DNA of 64,000 bases from Cryptomeria japonica (taxonomy: Eukaryota > Streptophyta > Pinopsida > Cupressales > Cupressaceae), in the NCBI RefSeq assembly GCF_030272615.1, contig NC_081411.1:158264471-158328470 (forward strand), given 5' to 3'. The notes below the pieces were generated by a model. The model was given only the letters and a program-made list of their open reading frames with translations, had not been told where the DNA came from and did no database searches. Of this stretch, positions 43,828 through 57,112 are shown piece by piece. Each line of letters opens with the position of its first letter. Within the stretch, counting starts at the first letter, position 1. A program made the position numbers and the translations under genes.

Positions 43828-46416
43828 TGTTGGTATTGTGTTACCATTGATGTCAACTGGTATAGCATGTTACCGGTATAGCCTGTCACTGGTCAGTGTG
43901 GGATGTCAACCGGTCATTGGAGTCACAGGTATACAAGTTAATATTGGAGACATAAGTTGGTGTTAACCTATGAGTAGATATTGGAGACTGGTATGGTATG
44001 ACAACTGGTGAGTAATGTGTTGGCAGTGTGTTGTTGCCAATCGATAAGCATGTGACCGGTAAGAAAGCAAGGTTGAACTAATGAATAAGTGCAGACAATC
44101 GGTATGCAGTTTTTTTTACGACAACCAACAGGACTCCCATTGGATGATGATGTTGTCACAGGATGAAGAGAAGGCTGACAAAGAGTGTGCTAAACTAGAT
44201 CATATGTATGGTTGAGGATGTGTCTACTCAAATAGGGAAGTCTCGTTAGTCCAATATCAGAAGCAAATTGAGAAATATAATGACAACTGATTCCCACCAG
44301 TTATTTGTCAGCAGGTGACAAGGATCCACTTTCATTGGATGATTGGCAGGTTGATTGCAATTGTTCATCTACTCCCACCGGTAAATAATTATAGTCTGGT
44401 ATAAGATAGAGAAGTTAAAGGCAGGTGATTGAAGGCTCATACCAGATGACAAAAGTGGAACATGAGGAAGCCTCCAACATGTGAAACCAGAGATGTGCAT
44501 CAGATCAGAAAGCGAAGGCATGATGTTCTACCAGGACAAAAAAGGAAGGATGAGTTTTCCACTTTGGAAAACTGATTGAGATGATGGCTGGGATAATGCA
44601 GAAGAAAGTAAAGGTTTGGCATAGTAGACATGGAGTTACACCGAGATGCAAATGGAGATTGGTGTTGCAACAGATGGAAACAATTGAAGATTGATGGCAT
44701 GGTGTCATCAAGGATGTTACCAGTATGCAGAGAGGAGTGTAATCAACTAGTAAGTATGTCAACCGACAAGCGAGCAAAAAGAGGCTGCAAAGCAAAAATC
44801 TCTCATCAGATGAAGATATGCATGGTGACCCACCCTAGATACCTGCTGTATTAGGCAAGGTTGGTAACCAAGCTGATATGTTCCAATGAAAAGAACAGAG
44901 AACAGATGCCATTAAGGTTCACCAGTTAATGTATAACCAGTAGGGAAGTTGAACCCTGGTAGTGTATTGGTCGGTGATTGAGCCTGAACCGACACAGTGA
45001 GTTGAGGTGGATGCCGACAAAGAAGACACGTAGCTTCTAGGTGGGAAATTAGAAAACCTAACATGAAAAAGTTAGTGAACGAGGTAGTTGGTGATTGGGT
45101 CGATAGTTAATGTAGTCGGCGAAAATCACGAGTGAATTGCAGAGGGTTGCGGCTCTAGGAAGATTGAAGGATAGAAACCTGAGTTGTTGACATCTTGATC
45201 GAAGCAAAATATCTGATCATCTTGTTGATCTGGAGAAGGAAGTTGTTGGTTCATTTATTGTCATTGACTATAGAAGGGTCGTGTTTTCTAAATATAGAAA
45301 ACATGCATTGGAAGAAGCGAGATTGGTGGTGTTGAGTGATCTATTGTAGGCAATCAATCCTAGGGACAAGATCAGATATAATTTGATACGGATGATGATG
45401 GTAGAAGAAACCCTAAGCGCACCAAGGTTTGATTTTCAATTTTGCCGACAAGACTAATGGATATATAGTCAGTCAAAAAATTTAAGCTGATTGATGCTGC
45501 TAGATGTTGCAGGTCATATAGAGAAGAAGAAGAGTGTGTTTTAGTCCAAGTGTAATCTATAGAAGATCATAGTGACTAAGTGTTGAAGAGGCATAACCAG
45601 TAATAGGGTTTAACAAAGGTTTAACTAGTAAGATGAAAGTAGCCAGTAAGTTGCTAAAGATTGTAGTAGCCAAGTAAACTGGTTGTGTTCCAACCAGTAA
45701 GAAGGCAGCATAGAGGGAAGCAATGCAGTATGGGTGTCAGAGGAGATCAGACAAGACATAAGAAGAGAAGAAGGGGAATAAGAAAAAGAGGATTGAGAAC
45801 TGGTAAACATGTGCATGGTTTGACAACCCATCCAACTAGTACAATCTGAACCGGTAAGGTAGCAACAGTGAGTAGAGGAAGAGACAGAGAGGGTGAGCAG
45901 AGAACTGGTAGAGAACAAAGAAGGGTTGAACAGGAAGAGAAGAGGTAAACTAGATAGGAGAGATAATTGCAGAGGTTACATAACTCATTTGTAATTGGGT
46001 TATTACTTTTATTTTGTTAGAATTTATTATAATCACTGAGTTGGTGCTCGGTGCAAGGGTTGGTGCCCTAAAGTCAGGGGTTGGTTCTCCTTGGGTGGGT
46101 GCCCTAAAATCAGGGGTTGGTGCTCCTTAGGTTGGTGCCCTAAACTTTGTATTCAGTCTTATTTGTGAGGCTAGATTGGAGCAGTAGACTCCAGCAGCAT
46201 TTCTCACTGAGGTTTTTCCCATATTGGGTTTTCCTCGTATATTTCGTGTTATGTGATGTGCCTTTTGTGTGTGCTAGCATTTTTGTCTTCCCCTATCTCA
46301 CTAGTACATTCACTTAGTGTCTGAATAGCTAACCGGTACACACATTTAGGATTATAAGGTTAAAATATTGAAAACCATTGATTCAGCCCCCTCTTAGTCG
46401 CATCTTGTGTTCTACA
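43828..46416 (+). repeat. 3' LTR (2589 bp)
   Basis: It starts TGTTGGTATTGTG directly after the polypurine tract and ends TTCTACA before the ATATT target duplication. It has a single copy of the 77-bp unit and fewer minisatellite units than the 5' LTR. Many substitutions separate the two, often at CpG sites. Confidence 0.92.
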
Positions 46417-47899
46417 ATATTATCCTAATGAAATATATAATTTGTTTTAATTTATCTTGATAGATTTATATTTGCCACATTTATTGAACCCTCACTTTTG
46501 TTTAATATATAAATACATTAAAATACCTCTACATCTATAGTATCCATTTATGTATATTAAATACTAGGTAAAGTATCATTTACTCCATTCTCTTGAAGGC
46601 ATACTTAGAGCAAGCATTTTAGAACAACTCCTTTATCTTATTGGTAGAAAGATAGATATAAAAAATAGCATAACTTATTTACAATGTAGGCTTTGAACTC
46701 AAGAAATTTACAGTACATAATCAAAAGAGAGCAGTCATCTTTATAAATTGAAGCATTTCACTTGCTAGTATTATCATGCTAATTAGAGTAGGGTTGAACT
46801 CTTAATACAAAATACATGTAACTTACTAATAACACAAATTGTAGAATCTTACATAGTTTTCTCTTTTGCTACATAATGATACTCTTTTACCAAGCACAAT
46901 GAAAGATTCCTTAAAAGTAGCATTTCAAAACAAATGTATGAGACAATTGGAAAAGCATAAGAAAATAAATCTTGCTCTTTTATTACATAATGAACCTTCA
47001 ACCAAAAATTACAAAATAAAATTGTAACTATAATTTCAACATTTGATTCTGAAAGGAGTATACCAATGGCTACAAAAAAACATAAGGCTTTCTCTCCACC
47101 CTTCCATAATGGCATCATGAAGCCTTGTGGGATCTAGCCATACCCCTGAGTGAGAAAATTATTAGAGACCCGTGTAAAATTTATGGAGTCTTCTCATTTA
47201 CAAAAAAAATAACTAAAGATAACAAAATATTAAAATTTTCACATGACCATTACAAGATTCACATAAACCTAAATATACGACTCACTCAAAATCCCCAAAT
47301 TAGATTTAATTTGTATCAAATTAGAGAAGAACCTTGCAAACCTATCCTAATCTTAGAACACATAAAAAAGTTAGATAGAGGGAATAGGAAAGACTTATCT
47401 ATCCAAGCCTATGCATAATTGTCCTCCACTTGTCATTCTAGGGCTCCTCTCCAATATCTCCTCTTTTTCTCATAATCCTACAAGAGCTCTCCAAAATGGA
47501 GAAGTGGGTAACAACCCATTCTTTCATCACAAACTCCATCTAAGGGAGATCAACTTGGAAGACTTGGATGAGGAGGTGACACTTGTCACTTTCCCATCCT
47601 ATCCTCCTTGAGTTATTTTCCTCATTTAAGAGGGAACAAAAAATTAGGACACCCCATTCCTCAAGTCTTCCCTCATAAATGAGGTATTGTGGTGGGGTTG
47701 GTACCCTCAACTCATCTATACTCCAAATTCGTCACTCATCTTAATGAGGACTTTTAGAGAGTCAAATCAAGTAATAGGGCCTTTTTTACATGTTCAATAG
47801 GTCCCCTAATCAAGGGTATAGACCTTGGGGGTCTATTTTTATAATCTATACATGAAAATTGACTCAAAAACTAACATTAAAGATCCACATTGTTAAACC
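46417..47899. other. Intergenic, no gene recognised
   Basis: AT-rich DNA with frames up to 97 codons (for example 47125-47418 plus) but no recognised motif. The region after 47400 has moderate GC and could belong to the LTR-like stretch that follows. Confidence 0.45.
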
Positions 47900-48775
47900 T
47901 CCTAAACACTTGATGAGGGCAAAAATCGAGACTTAGAAAAAATCAACAATAGAAACAACAAAAGATGATTTTATTATTATTTGGAATATATTTTTAATGC
48001 ATACAATTACATATAGGATGATTAAATCCTCACAATCTACAACACAACAACTTACACAAAATTCTAGAAATACCCTTTACTCACAATCCAACTTTTCCCA
48101 CCCAAAAGCTAAACTTACAAGTTTTTACAAATGGGTCATAAATATCCTGTCTACAGTTTTGAGCTAAAATTATAATTTGAATTTTGAAATTTGGTGGACA
48201 AGCCCTAAAACTTGGAATTGAAAATTTGAAAATTAAGCCAAATTCAAAAACTGGAAACTTTCTTAAAAGTTGTCAAACTTATGGTAGCCATAACTTTTGA
48301 TCCAACACTCTAATTTATGTGTCGTTTGAAGTGTTGGAAAGCTCTCGAAGTGAAGAATATGCTAAGAATCTACTTTGTCGATTCTTGCCATTTTTGGGGC
48401 TGTTTGGGACTGTTTAATTCCTTAAATCTGGCTTGGAGGAATTTTCAACAATGTTTCCAGAAATTTGAAACTTGAATAACTTTCAAACCATTAATGATTT
48501 TATTCTAATTATTTCACCAAAGTGCTTATTTTTCCATTCTAAATCTTCCCTCAAATGTTTGTCTCCATCAACCTTCAAATTAAAACTTTCTAAAAATAGC
48601 AGGTCAACTAGAAAAGAGAATAACAATTCTAAAAGTTGTAATCTCTTATTGTTCCAAATGGGTATCCAAAAAAACAAAAAGGAATTTTTTTTTGGTGATG
48701 TAGGATTGCCCATACACCACCGGATGCTCCTGCATCAACACATCCTCATCAACACATCCTTATGAAGTAATAAAA
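47900..48775. other. LTR-like stretch
   Basis: It contains gccataacttttgatccaac and a following text typical of plant gypsy LTR or leader sequences. At about 48710-48745 it has ccggatgctcctgcatca, similar to the terminus of the chromovirus-type LTR in this window. No partner LTR was found, so it is only a probable remnant. Confidence 0.35.
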
Positions 48776-51443
48776 CCTCATTTTCTTGTAAGTTAAAAAA
48801 AATGGTAAATTATGATTTCTGACAACATAATTTTATTTGAAATAGGTGTTTCTCCTTTCTCTTATAGTCCTTGTATTTTCCTACACATAGCCAACACATT
48901 CACAAGGATAGTTTCATCATCATAATAAAATATATTAGTTTCCATCAATTTTAAATCAAGTTTAGTAGGGAATACCACCCATATTTCCATAAAATTATCT
49001 CATTTATAATCCCTAATATATCTAACCAACTATTAAAGAAGACTCTTTTCTTTATAGCAAAGTCATCTTACTATTTAGATCATTTTCATCACTCTATTTT
49101 TTTTTGGGTTATTATAAATATAGCATCATTTTTTGTACCTATCTTGTAGAAGGTGTTCAATATTTTTAATTAGATTCTTGCTCTTGTAAGTTCTTTTATT
49201 TATCCAACACGGTATTGCTACTTCAAATAAACAAATCCCTTATTTTCTTTGAGGTTTTTTTTTCGGACTTTTAGAGGTTCCTTTTGGAATGGAATGAACC
49301 TCATGAATGTGCTTATAAGTCTTTAATACACTTATTTTCACATGAGGCACAATAGAGTTTGGCAATAAAAATTTTCATTTAATTATAAAAGGCTAATTGA
49401 ACTATCATTCTATGAACTTTCATAAAACTATACGAATTTATATAATTATACAACTACTATTAATGTGTAGTCTTGGTTTTCATATAAGTTTAGAAAATAT
49501 ATAAGTTTTAGATTTATTATCCACTGGCATTATTAATGCCTAGTTAAAATCACTATTTTATTAAAATAAGTGAAGGTTTAAAAAAGAAGCTCACATAAAA
49601 AAGTTTTTTACATGAAAAAAGAATTAAAAAAATTAAGGGCATACTATCCCTACTATGACAAGAATCGTTGTTCCTTTAGGCCCAAACATAATAGGGGCGT
49701 GATACAGGGTATTGTCCCTGACCTATCTGTGTTCGCAGGGACACGTGACTGAATTAGTATTGCATTTGCAAATGCTTTTGAATTCCAGCTGTACGTAGCA
49801 AGACTTGATGATCTCGTCACTGACTCTTTCACAATTTTGGGCCCCTACATTTGCAGTGTGTGTTATTTGTAGCTAATGCACGTCACATTTGATGCATGGA
49901 AGCCATAACGGGTTAGATTTTATTCCTAATAGAATTTTGTATGGATTTGATCTCTGTAATACAAGAGCCCAACAGTCTACTATTGGTATGTAAGATCTGG
50001 CTAGGTATCAAGACTTTGTTCTTGCTCTAGCTCTAGCTCTATCAAACATCAAAAAGGACACCTTCTTGTTTACAGTAGCATACCATAGAAGTTCAGGAGA
50101 TTGTAATTAGGATAGGTAATCTATAATCCTCACCGCAATTCAAATATAATCCCTCAATTCAAATATAATAACTTAATTTTTAATGCTTAGACCACCACTT
50201 TTAGAGGTATTTTTTATTTGGGTCATCAAAACTTAAACCCTTGACCTCCTTTTCTTATTAAAGTTTTTACTTTCATATGCATTCATTCAACATTGTTTTG
50301 GAATTATATGTTCTACTTAAGCATTCATTCATTTATGTTTTCCCTCAATGTTCTACTTACAATTCTAATTAATTTCGTATTAGCTTGTTTGCTTCAATGT
50401 TCTACTTACAACTCTAATTAATCTCGTATTACCTTGCAAGTAATTGTAAAGTGAAAATATTCTTCACATTTTTCTTTAGTTTTGCATCTATAGCTGATTA
50501 GGTATATGCAAATTTCTATATAAATTTATGAAGTACATAATAGAAAAATCAGATGTTAGAATTTTTATGTTAACTATTTTTTTTAAGAAATTTGAATTAT
50601 GAATAGAAATCTTACTAATATTCTAATACCAACTTTTTTTAGAATTAAAATTTTTAATTTTTAACTTAAAAAAAAATGATTCTTTTTGTTCCAAATGAAA
50701 TTAAATTACATGAAATCTTTATCCTATCTTGAGAATTTAGATTCCATATTCTTAAATGACGAGGTCTAATACTTGATGTAATATTGTTTCCTTCCTACAA
50801 ATATTAGGTAAAACTTTATTGAAAGGTTCAAGTTATGGAAGAAAACTTATCATAGTGGTTTTGTTAAAATGAAATTTTGATTTCTTTGCATTTAATTAGT
50901 CAACATTGCAAGAAAGATAATATTAAATATTAGAGAAAAATTACTATTTTGTGGTAAGGATAAAAATGGGTTTATTATTAGTCAAAATATTTTCATTCCA
51001 ATTAAAATAGCATATCATAGACACTATCAACATTTATAAACATAATGAAAAGACATACACACAAGAACACAAAATAATAAGTTGGCACTTGAATTAAGGT
51101 AAAATATAAGGTTCAAATAAGTGAATCTTAGAAATATGCTATGGGAAAGGGACACAAAAATAAGGCAAACTTGTAATGTAAAAATTATGTATAATTTGAC
51201 CTTATATGGCCCCAAATTTAATGGATTTGTACCACAAGGTGCTAAAGCTACATGTAAATTAATAATTAAGAATATTGATAGATAGTAACATTTTTAGGAA
51301 ACATCATTAATAATCAATTCCCAATTCCTCAAGATAGAACACAAAATAAACATACTAAATCAAAATATTTGTAGCATACCAATGGAAGAAAAAAATTCTT
51401 ACAAAATAAATATATTAGAAAAACATAACACTGACACACACTT
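48776..51443. other. Intergenic, no gene recognised
   Basis: AT-rich DNA. A GC-richer patch at 49660-49920 contains GACACGTGAC (G-box core at about 49740) and a short CTAGCT repeat at 50020-50040. No coding motif was seen. Confidence 0.45.
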
Positions 51444-51444
51444 G

Positions 51445-51486
<42 letters not shown>

Positions 51487-51530
51487 CATGTACATGTATA
51501 TGTATATGTATATGTATGTGTGTGTATATG
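51444..51530. repeat. (TATATG)n microsatellite with variants
   Basis: A run of tatgta/tatatg units with tacatg and gtgtgt variants toward the right end. The His/Ile/Tyr/Val-alternating frames on both strands are artefacts of it. Confidence 0.95.
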
Positions 51531-52400
51531 CACACATACATATTTATCTAGGAACAACCCCTTCAACTTGTAAATAATCAAGTAAAAAAGGAATACCATA
51601 TTATGTTAATTTATTTGTAATTGTCCATATTATAATCATAGTTTTTCCTCATCAATCTATAATAACTTTATTCTTAGGTGTATTTTTTTAAGGGATTATT
51701 AGGTTTGCGGGATATGTGGTTGTGGGAAAGGTTTCTCTTTTTCTTATTTTATTAGGTGGTATGCTAAATTTAATAACATTCTAAGTTCTTTAACTATGTA
51801 TTAATGGGTAAATGGATGAATATCTATATATATGGTGTCTCCTATTTTTATGATGTAATGTTACAATCATGTTATGTCTCTAGAGATACAACACCCATTA
51901 CAGAAATCCACAATAACCTAATAACATTTTAAGTACTAATCTCCTAGTAAGTGGTTTAATTTTTATAAGAAGTGTAATGATCTACTCTTAGGTTGTTGCC
52001 AATTATTCCTCTAATAAGAAAAACTAATTTTTATCATTTTTACATGTCACTATTTTGATTTAAATGTGAAAGGATGAGTTTCTCATGGATTCCTCAAAGT
52101 TTCTTTCTATGTAGAGTTAGATGTATGCACTAAATCATAATGAATATTTTCTAGTGTATTATTTTAAGTGGACCAATAATATCAAGTACATGCAAGAAGA
52201 AATATAATATTACAAATGTAATAACTAGCTATTTAGATAGTTTTATATACTTTAGCCATCAATTTCAAAGAATAAATCATTATATAATATCATTGTTAAC
52301 AATATTCCTTATAGGATACAATCTTAAATTTATTATATATAAAATTATGTTGAATTTATCCATCAATGAGTGACTATGACTCATTGTGTGATAATTTTCT
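51531..52400. other. AT-rich DNA, no gene recognised
   Basis: No coding or structural signal was seen. Confidence 0.5.
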
Positions 52401-52661
52401 AAACTAGATGTCTTATGGAATGTAAGTGTAGGCCAAAGAGAAGGGGAATTAGGTGTGTGATAGGTAATAATCCTAGGTACCATAGAACTATGAGAAAGAT
52501 AATCACATTAGGATCATGTGGATCATGCTAAGAAACTAGATGTCTTATGGAATGTAAGTGTAGGCCAAAGAGAAGGGGAATTAGATTTGTGCTAGGTAAT
52601 AACCCTAGGTACTAGACAACTACGAGAAAGATAATCACATTAGGATCATGATCATGCTAAG
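52401..52661. repeat. Tandem duplication, about 130 bp
   Basis: 52401-52532 and 52533-52661 match closely from aaactagatgtcttatgg to gatcatgctaag, with a few substitutions and small indels. Confidence 0.9.
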
Positions 52662-53709
52662 ATCTTGAACTATAATTATTCATAATAATATGGACATCTT
52701 CTTTATGCAGAATTTTATTTTTTATTTTGCATGCCACCATGCATGGTTAAGTAGTTAAAATAAATATAAGCATGGTTCATGTTAGAAACTTGAAGTATGA
52801 TTATTAATTAAAAACTATATTTAAGAAATTTATTTATTTAATGATAAGAATCATCGTAAAAACCTAATTATATTCTGAAAATTTCTTTTTACTCTATTTT
52901 AATTTAAAATATGTCATTACATATTGTTTAATGTATGACTTTATGAAAGTACGTTGAGGAAATTGATTTATGTGGATGGACAATTAAAATTAAAAGTAAA
53001 ACTCAATTGAAATGTTTTATTTTTGTTCCCTTTGCATACAAATTTAGTTTATTTTCTAGTTCTTGAGATGAGTAGAAAAAAATAATATTTAAAAACCCTA
53101 ATTTAAATAACAACATAATAACCTAATTTAAAGAAAACTAAATAATACCTAAATGAAATCTTAATTTATATTTAAAATTAAAAATTAAAAATAAAGACAA
53201 AGGTACATATGGAGGAAATACTGGTCAAGGTGTTGGTGTGCTGGAAAATGGATTACCCGTATCTTTTTATTAACTTTAAAGTGGAAAAAATGAAATCCTA
53301 GTTTTTTTTTTAAACAAATAGTTTTAGAAAATGGGTACCCATTATTTGAAATATACATATTCATTTTCTAAGTAACGGTTGTCCATTTCTTAAATAATAG
53401 GTATCTATTACCTAGAAAATGGATATTCATTTTGTAAATAATAAGTACCTATTTCCTTCCAAATCCAAAAATAAAAATGGGTATATGTTTTTAATTTAGT
53501 TTCGAGATTTTATAGCATAACAAGTATTCATTATTTTATATGCTTTTACTAGTTCAAATTCCAATTTCTAGAAAGTTGGGAACTCATGGAAAAAAGAAGA
53601 ACAACATTTCTATAGATGAATATTTATATAAATCTTTGATATTATATATATTTATTGATGTGTTAAACTAAAATTTATGCTAAGATTTCTCATAAGCTAA
53701 TCATTCATA
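52662..53709. other. AT-rich DNA with repeated short strings
   Basis: Around 53325-53460 the strings aaataataggta, attcattttctaag and tacctattt recur in direct and inverted form. No gene was recognised. Confidence 0.45.
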
Positions 53710-53900
53710 TTTATCACTACTATATTTATAAATTTTCTTAGAAATTTTCTACTATCTTATTAAAATTTGAATGGATATCATAAATTCATTTATATAGAAT
53801 AGATATTTTTATCATTACTATATTTATAAACTTTCTTAGAAATTTTCTACTATCTTATTAAAATTTGAATGGATATCATGAATTCACTTATATAGAATGG
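53710..53900. repeat. Tandem duplication, about 98 bp
   Basis: 53710-53807 and 53808-53900 share tttatcac/ttactatatttataaa, agaaattttctactatctta and ttgaatggatatcat. Only a few bases differ. Confidence 0.9.
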
Positions 53901-54309
53901 ATAACTTCCTAAATTTGCTAATTTGACACCATGCAAAATAGTTTCTATTCTTGAAACAATTTACTTTTTGAATAATTTATCTCTTGCATGTTTTCATTCT
54001 ATTGTAAGCTTTTAACAATAGTAAAAACTTCTTTGAAGAATTAGTAGAGTAATATGATAGGAAGTAGAAATAGTGGATTAAGGTATTCCTTTATCTATTA
54101 TCTCTTATAAATAGCCTTTGAACATCATTAAAATAGACAAATATCAATATCTATTAAACTAGAAATTTTGGCAATGCCTTGTCACCAACCGTATGAATAT
54201 CAGCTGGATCACTAAACTCCAACAATAAAATAGCATCGCCATAGACTCGAGCCACTATTCATTATTAATATTAAAGTTTACAAATGTATAGAAACTTTAA
54301 TTTATTGAT
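53901..54309. other. AT-rich DNA, no gene recognised
   Basis: No coding or structural signal was seen before the dispersed module begins. Confidence 0.5.
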
Positions 54310-54607
54310 TTTAATTTTAATTGACACTTTGTGCAGGACAAATACGCGTCGCAGACGGTATAATACTTGTCTCTCAGATTTATAAGTGGCAAATGTAATT
54401 TATAACTTGTCATTATAATTCTGCAAATCTTTACACGGCAGCAATCTACGTGTGTTTATTAGTGCTGGTTTATTGTGCTATAAATAATCTCATCATGTAA
54501 CAAGCTGGCCAGGTGAGTTTTAGCAGTGTTTTAATGGAGGTTGAGATTATTGGAATGCTTTCCCCTCATCAATTTTCTGCTGATCTAATTAAAAACATTA
54601 CATTAAG
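54310..54607 (+). promoter_or_regulatory. Dispersed promoter plus first exon, copy 2 (exon open)
   Basis: It matches 5540-5830. It has a TACGTGTG string near 54448, a TATA box ctataaataa at 54478-54487 and an ATG at 54534. The exon of 24 codons plus two bases is open (MEVEIIGMLSPHQFSADLIK and four more codons) and ends at a consensus splice donor, AG/GTATGT at 54608. A possible acceptor (tttttag) near 55492 would continue the frame into about 43 codons of hydrophobic sequence (MWLVMNLFIVGFTIVLQQCM and onward). I do not recognise the protein; it may be a small lineage-specific gene or a transposon end. Confidence 0.5.
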
Positions 54608-56385
54608 GTATGTTTACTCTCAGTGTAATTATTTATTTATTTATTAAGCTTGAACTTTTATTTCTAAACATTTGAATTTAAACTGAATCATATATATATA
54701 TATATGAATTTAGTACTTTTGGTTTTATCATTATTCATTAAATTTAATTTAAAAAAAATTAAAATCGTGTAATATTTTATTAGATAATTTTAATATAATT
54801 TATTTATTAAAATATAATATCAAATTTTACAATTTCATTTATTATTATTTGAATATTATATTGAACAAGAAAAACTTGATGTCATTTACTTAAATATAAT
54901 TGTGAGTGAATTGATATTCATATATATTAACATTTTAATATTTTTAAATTTTGATTTATTTCTTATGTATTAAATAGATCGTTATTAATGAGCACACATA
55001 AGTAGATAAGTAGAGAAGTCTATAGATAAAAATACCTACAAATAACTTCGAAATACTAATATGAACCATTTAAATCTAGAGCAATAGGAGGACAATTAAA
55101 CACACACAAGATATTATGGAATGTTATGTTTCAACTTCGAAATATATTTCTTTGCATAACAATCTATATTTCTATTTAAATTATATTTAAATAAAAAAAT
55201 GCCTAAAAAAAACTCATTACTCCAAATATTTTGAAAGACACAAATAAGAACGGTACATGCTATGCTTTTTTTAATCTTTCTTTTTATGAAATGTAACTAT
55301 GAATTACTACATTAATATAGTTTAGTAATTTTTTGACAAAATCAATTTAATAAAAAATAGATTTTAAAACAATATCTACCATAAATTTATTGTTATGTCC
55401 AAATTTATCAAATCTAGACCTTCTTCATTCTTTATATATCTATTGATTGTCTAATTAAATACTTATTTTTTATTTTCATTTTAATTTTTAGTTTGAAAAT
55501 GTGGTTGGTGATGAATCTCTTCATTGTTGGATTTACTATTGTACTTCAACAATGCATGACTATGGTCATACAACTGGTGTTCACAAATTTCATAAGAATA
55601 AAACTCTTTCTTTTGTGAGATCATTATGAACGAGAAATGGTATGTGACATGGTAGGATAGAATAATATAGTCAAATGTTCTGTAAAAAGAAAAAAAAATA
55701 TTTTATTCAAGTTTTATGAAACACTGCCAGATTTAACATTTTCATTCAAGTTTCATATGTCAAGTCTTTTCTAGAAGACAAAGGATTTTATTAGTTTTTT
55801 TCAAAAATGGATTGTTTAATATTCATAGATTTTTTATTGCTGACAAATTTTTAAATAATGAAACTCTCCCCTCTATTGGATCATTATTTGTAAGAAATGG
55901 CATGTGGCATGGTGGAGTGAAAGAATATAGTACTAGCGGTTGGACCTCAGAAAGGTCCAATTTGTACTACCGATAGCAATTTCTCAGATGAAGATGAAGA
56001 ACATCTTGCCTGAAAATGCAGTTGCATAATCTCGAACTCCTATGCAAGTAAAGGGCATTGAGTATTCACTTTCATGTAGGAGTTTGTAGGCACAATGGAA
56101 GCTTACTGCCAAGATATTGTACCACATGCAATTAAGACAAGATACTTAGATCACTTGTGAGTGGGCTGCAAATATCAAAGATCATCCATAGGATGCTTAG
56201 TCAAATGAGTAAATGAGTTTAAGAAGTATTTATTTTGAGTTTAAGATCATGAGAGATTTTTAACTCTATTGACAAAAACAGGCAAAAAGTTCTGCTAACT
56301 ACTAAAATAACACTACTTAGCAGTGACAACACCAAAATATCAGTGCAAGCATCCATAAAGCTAGTGAAAATGAACTCTAGCTTTA
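54608..56385. other. AT-rich DNA after the exon module
   Basis: 54780-54965 is shared with 7310-7505. 55488-55630 holds the possible second exon noted above. From 55900 GC rises, and sequence leading into the PPR remnant begins, but nothing could be assigned before 56386. Confidence 0.4.
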
Positions 56386-57112
56386 TGCATTCATTGCAAA
56401 AGCCTTTCAAACTTTTAAGCAAATGCAAGTGGTTTGTGTAAAGACAAACTCCTCAACCTTTACCACCATTCTGCTGGCTTGTGTTTAATTTGGAGTTTTG
56501 GAATTGGGTACAGTAATCCATCAAAACATAATTAAAAGAGCATGTACAAGGCATTCGAACTATTTGATGAAATTACTCAAAGAAATGAAGTCTTATAGAA
56601 TAGATTTTTTGAAAAGGCCTTAGAGACTTTTCAGAAAATGTAGCTGACAAGTGTAAATCCAGATTCCACAACCTTGTGTAGCCTTGTCCCAACCTGTACA
56701 AAAATCAGAGCTTTAGAACAGGGTATGAACCTCCATCAAGACATAATTGACATAGGATTTTGGTCAGATGTATATCAAAATTTCAATCGATATGTATATT
56801 ATCTTTGTACCAGAGATATTTCTTGACATAAATAGGGGACTCGAGATGCATCCTAAGGCATTGTTTATGCAGAACGCCCACAATCATCATTCATTATGAC
56901 AAAGGATGAGCACAATGTACAACACATTCTTGAAATCAGGGGTGAGTGACATACCAATTTACATAAGGAATATTAGCCACTCTGAAAATGTCCCCAAACT
57001 ATATAGGATTCTGGAAGCTTTGAACACAAACATATGGGGGTTTGAAACCCAGGAAGTTGGAGAAACAACAACCAAACACAATGGAGTTCGTCGCATCAGA
57101 ATAATGCACTAA
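56386..57112 (+). pseudogene. PPR protein pseudogene (PLS type)
   Basis: Plus-strand pieces match pentatricopeptide repeats: IAKAFQTFKQMQVVCVKTNS, then STFTTILLAC and LELGTVIHQNIIK. AFELFDEITQRNEVL follows, then ALETFQKM and VNPDSTTLCSLVPTC (about 56625-56690) and IRALEQGMNLHQDIIDIGFW. A last open segment at 56906-57112 includes SHSENVPKLYRILEALN, which resembles the E/DYW-side end of such proteins, though weakly. PPR proteins bind organelle RNA for editing, splicing or stability; intact members have many more repeats. Numerous stops and frameshifts are present, and it is clearly dead. Confidence 0.8.

Larger units (their letters stand above)
37869..46416 (+). mobile_element. Non-autonomous LTR retrotransposon, copia/SIRE-like, gag only
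   Basis: Long direct repeats 37869-40608 and 43828-46416 start TGTTGG and end TTCTACA. The flanks are ATATT on both sides (37864-37868 and 46417-46421), a perfect 5-bp target duplication. A primer site TAGTATCAGAGCC (initiator Met, one mismatch to TGGTATCAGAGCC) is at 40611-40623, and a polypurine tract AAAAGGGGGAGA at 43815-43826. The 3.2-kb interior encodes a gag with zinc knuckles but no protease, integrase or RT. Several extra polypurine tracts before the 3' LTR and very large LTRs recall the SIRE/Maximus lineage. That placement is inference. Confidence 0.92.

Noticed and set aside
51329-51599. His/Ile and Tyr/Val repeat frames
   Set aside because: They are artefacts of the TATATG microsatellite.
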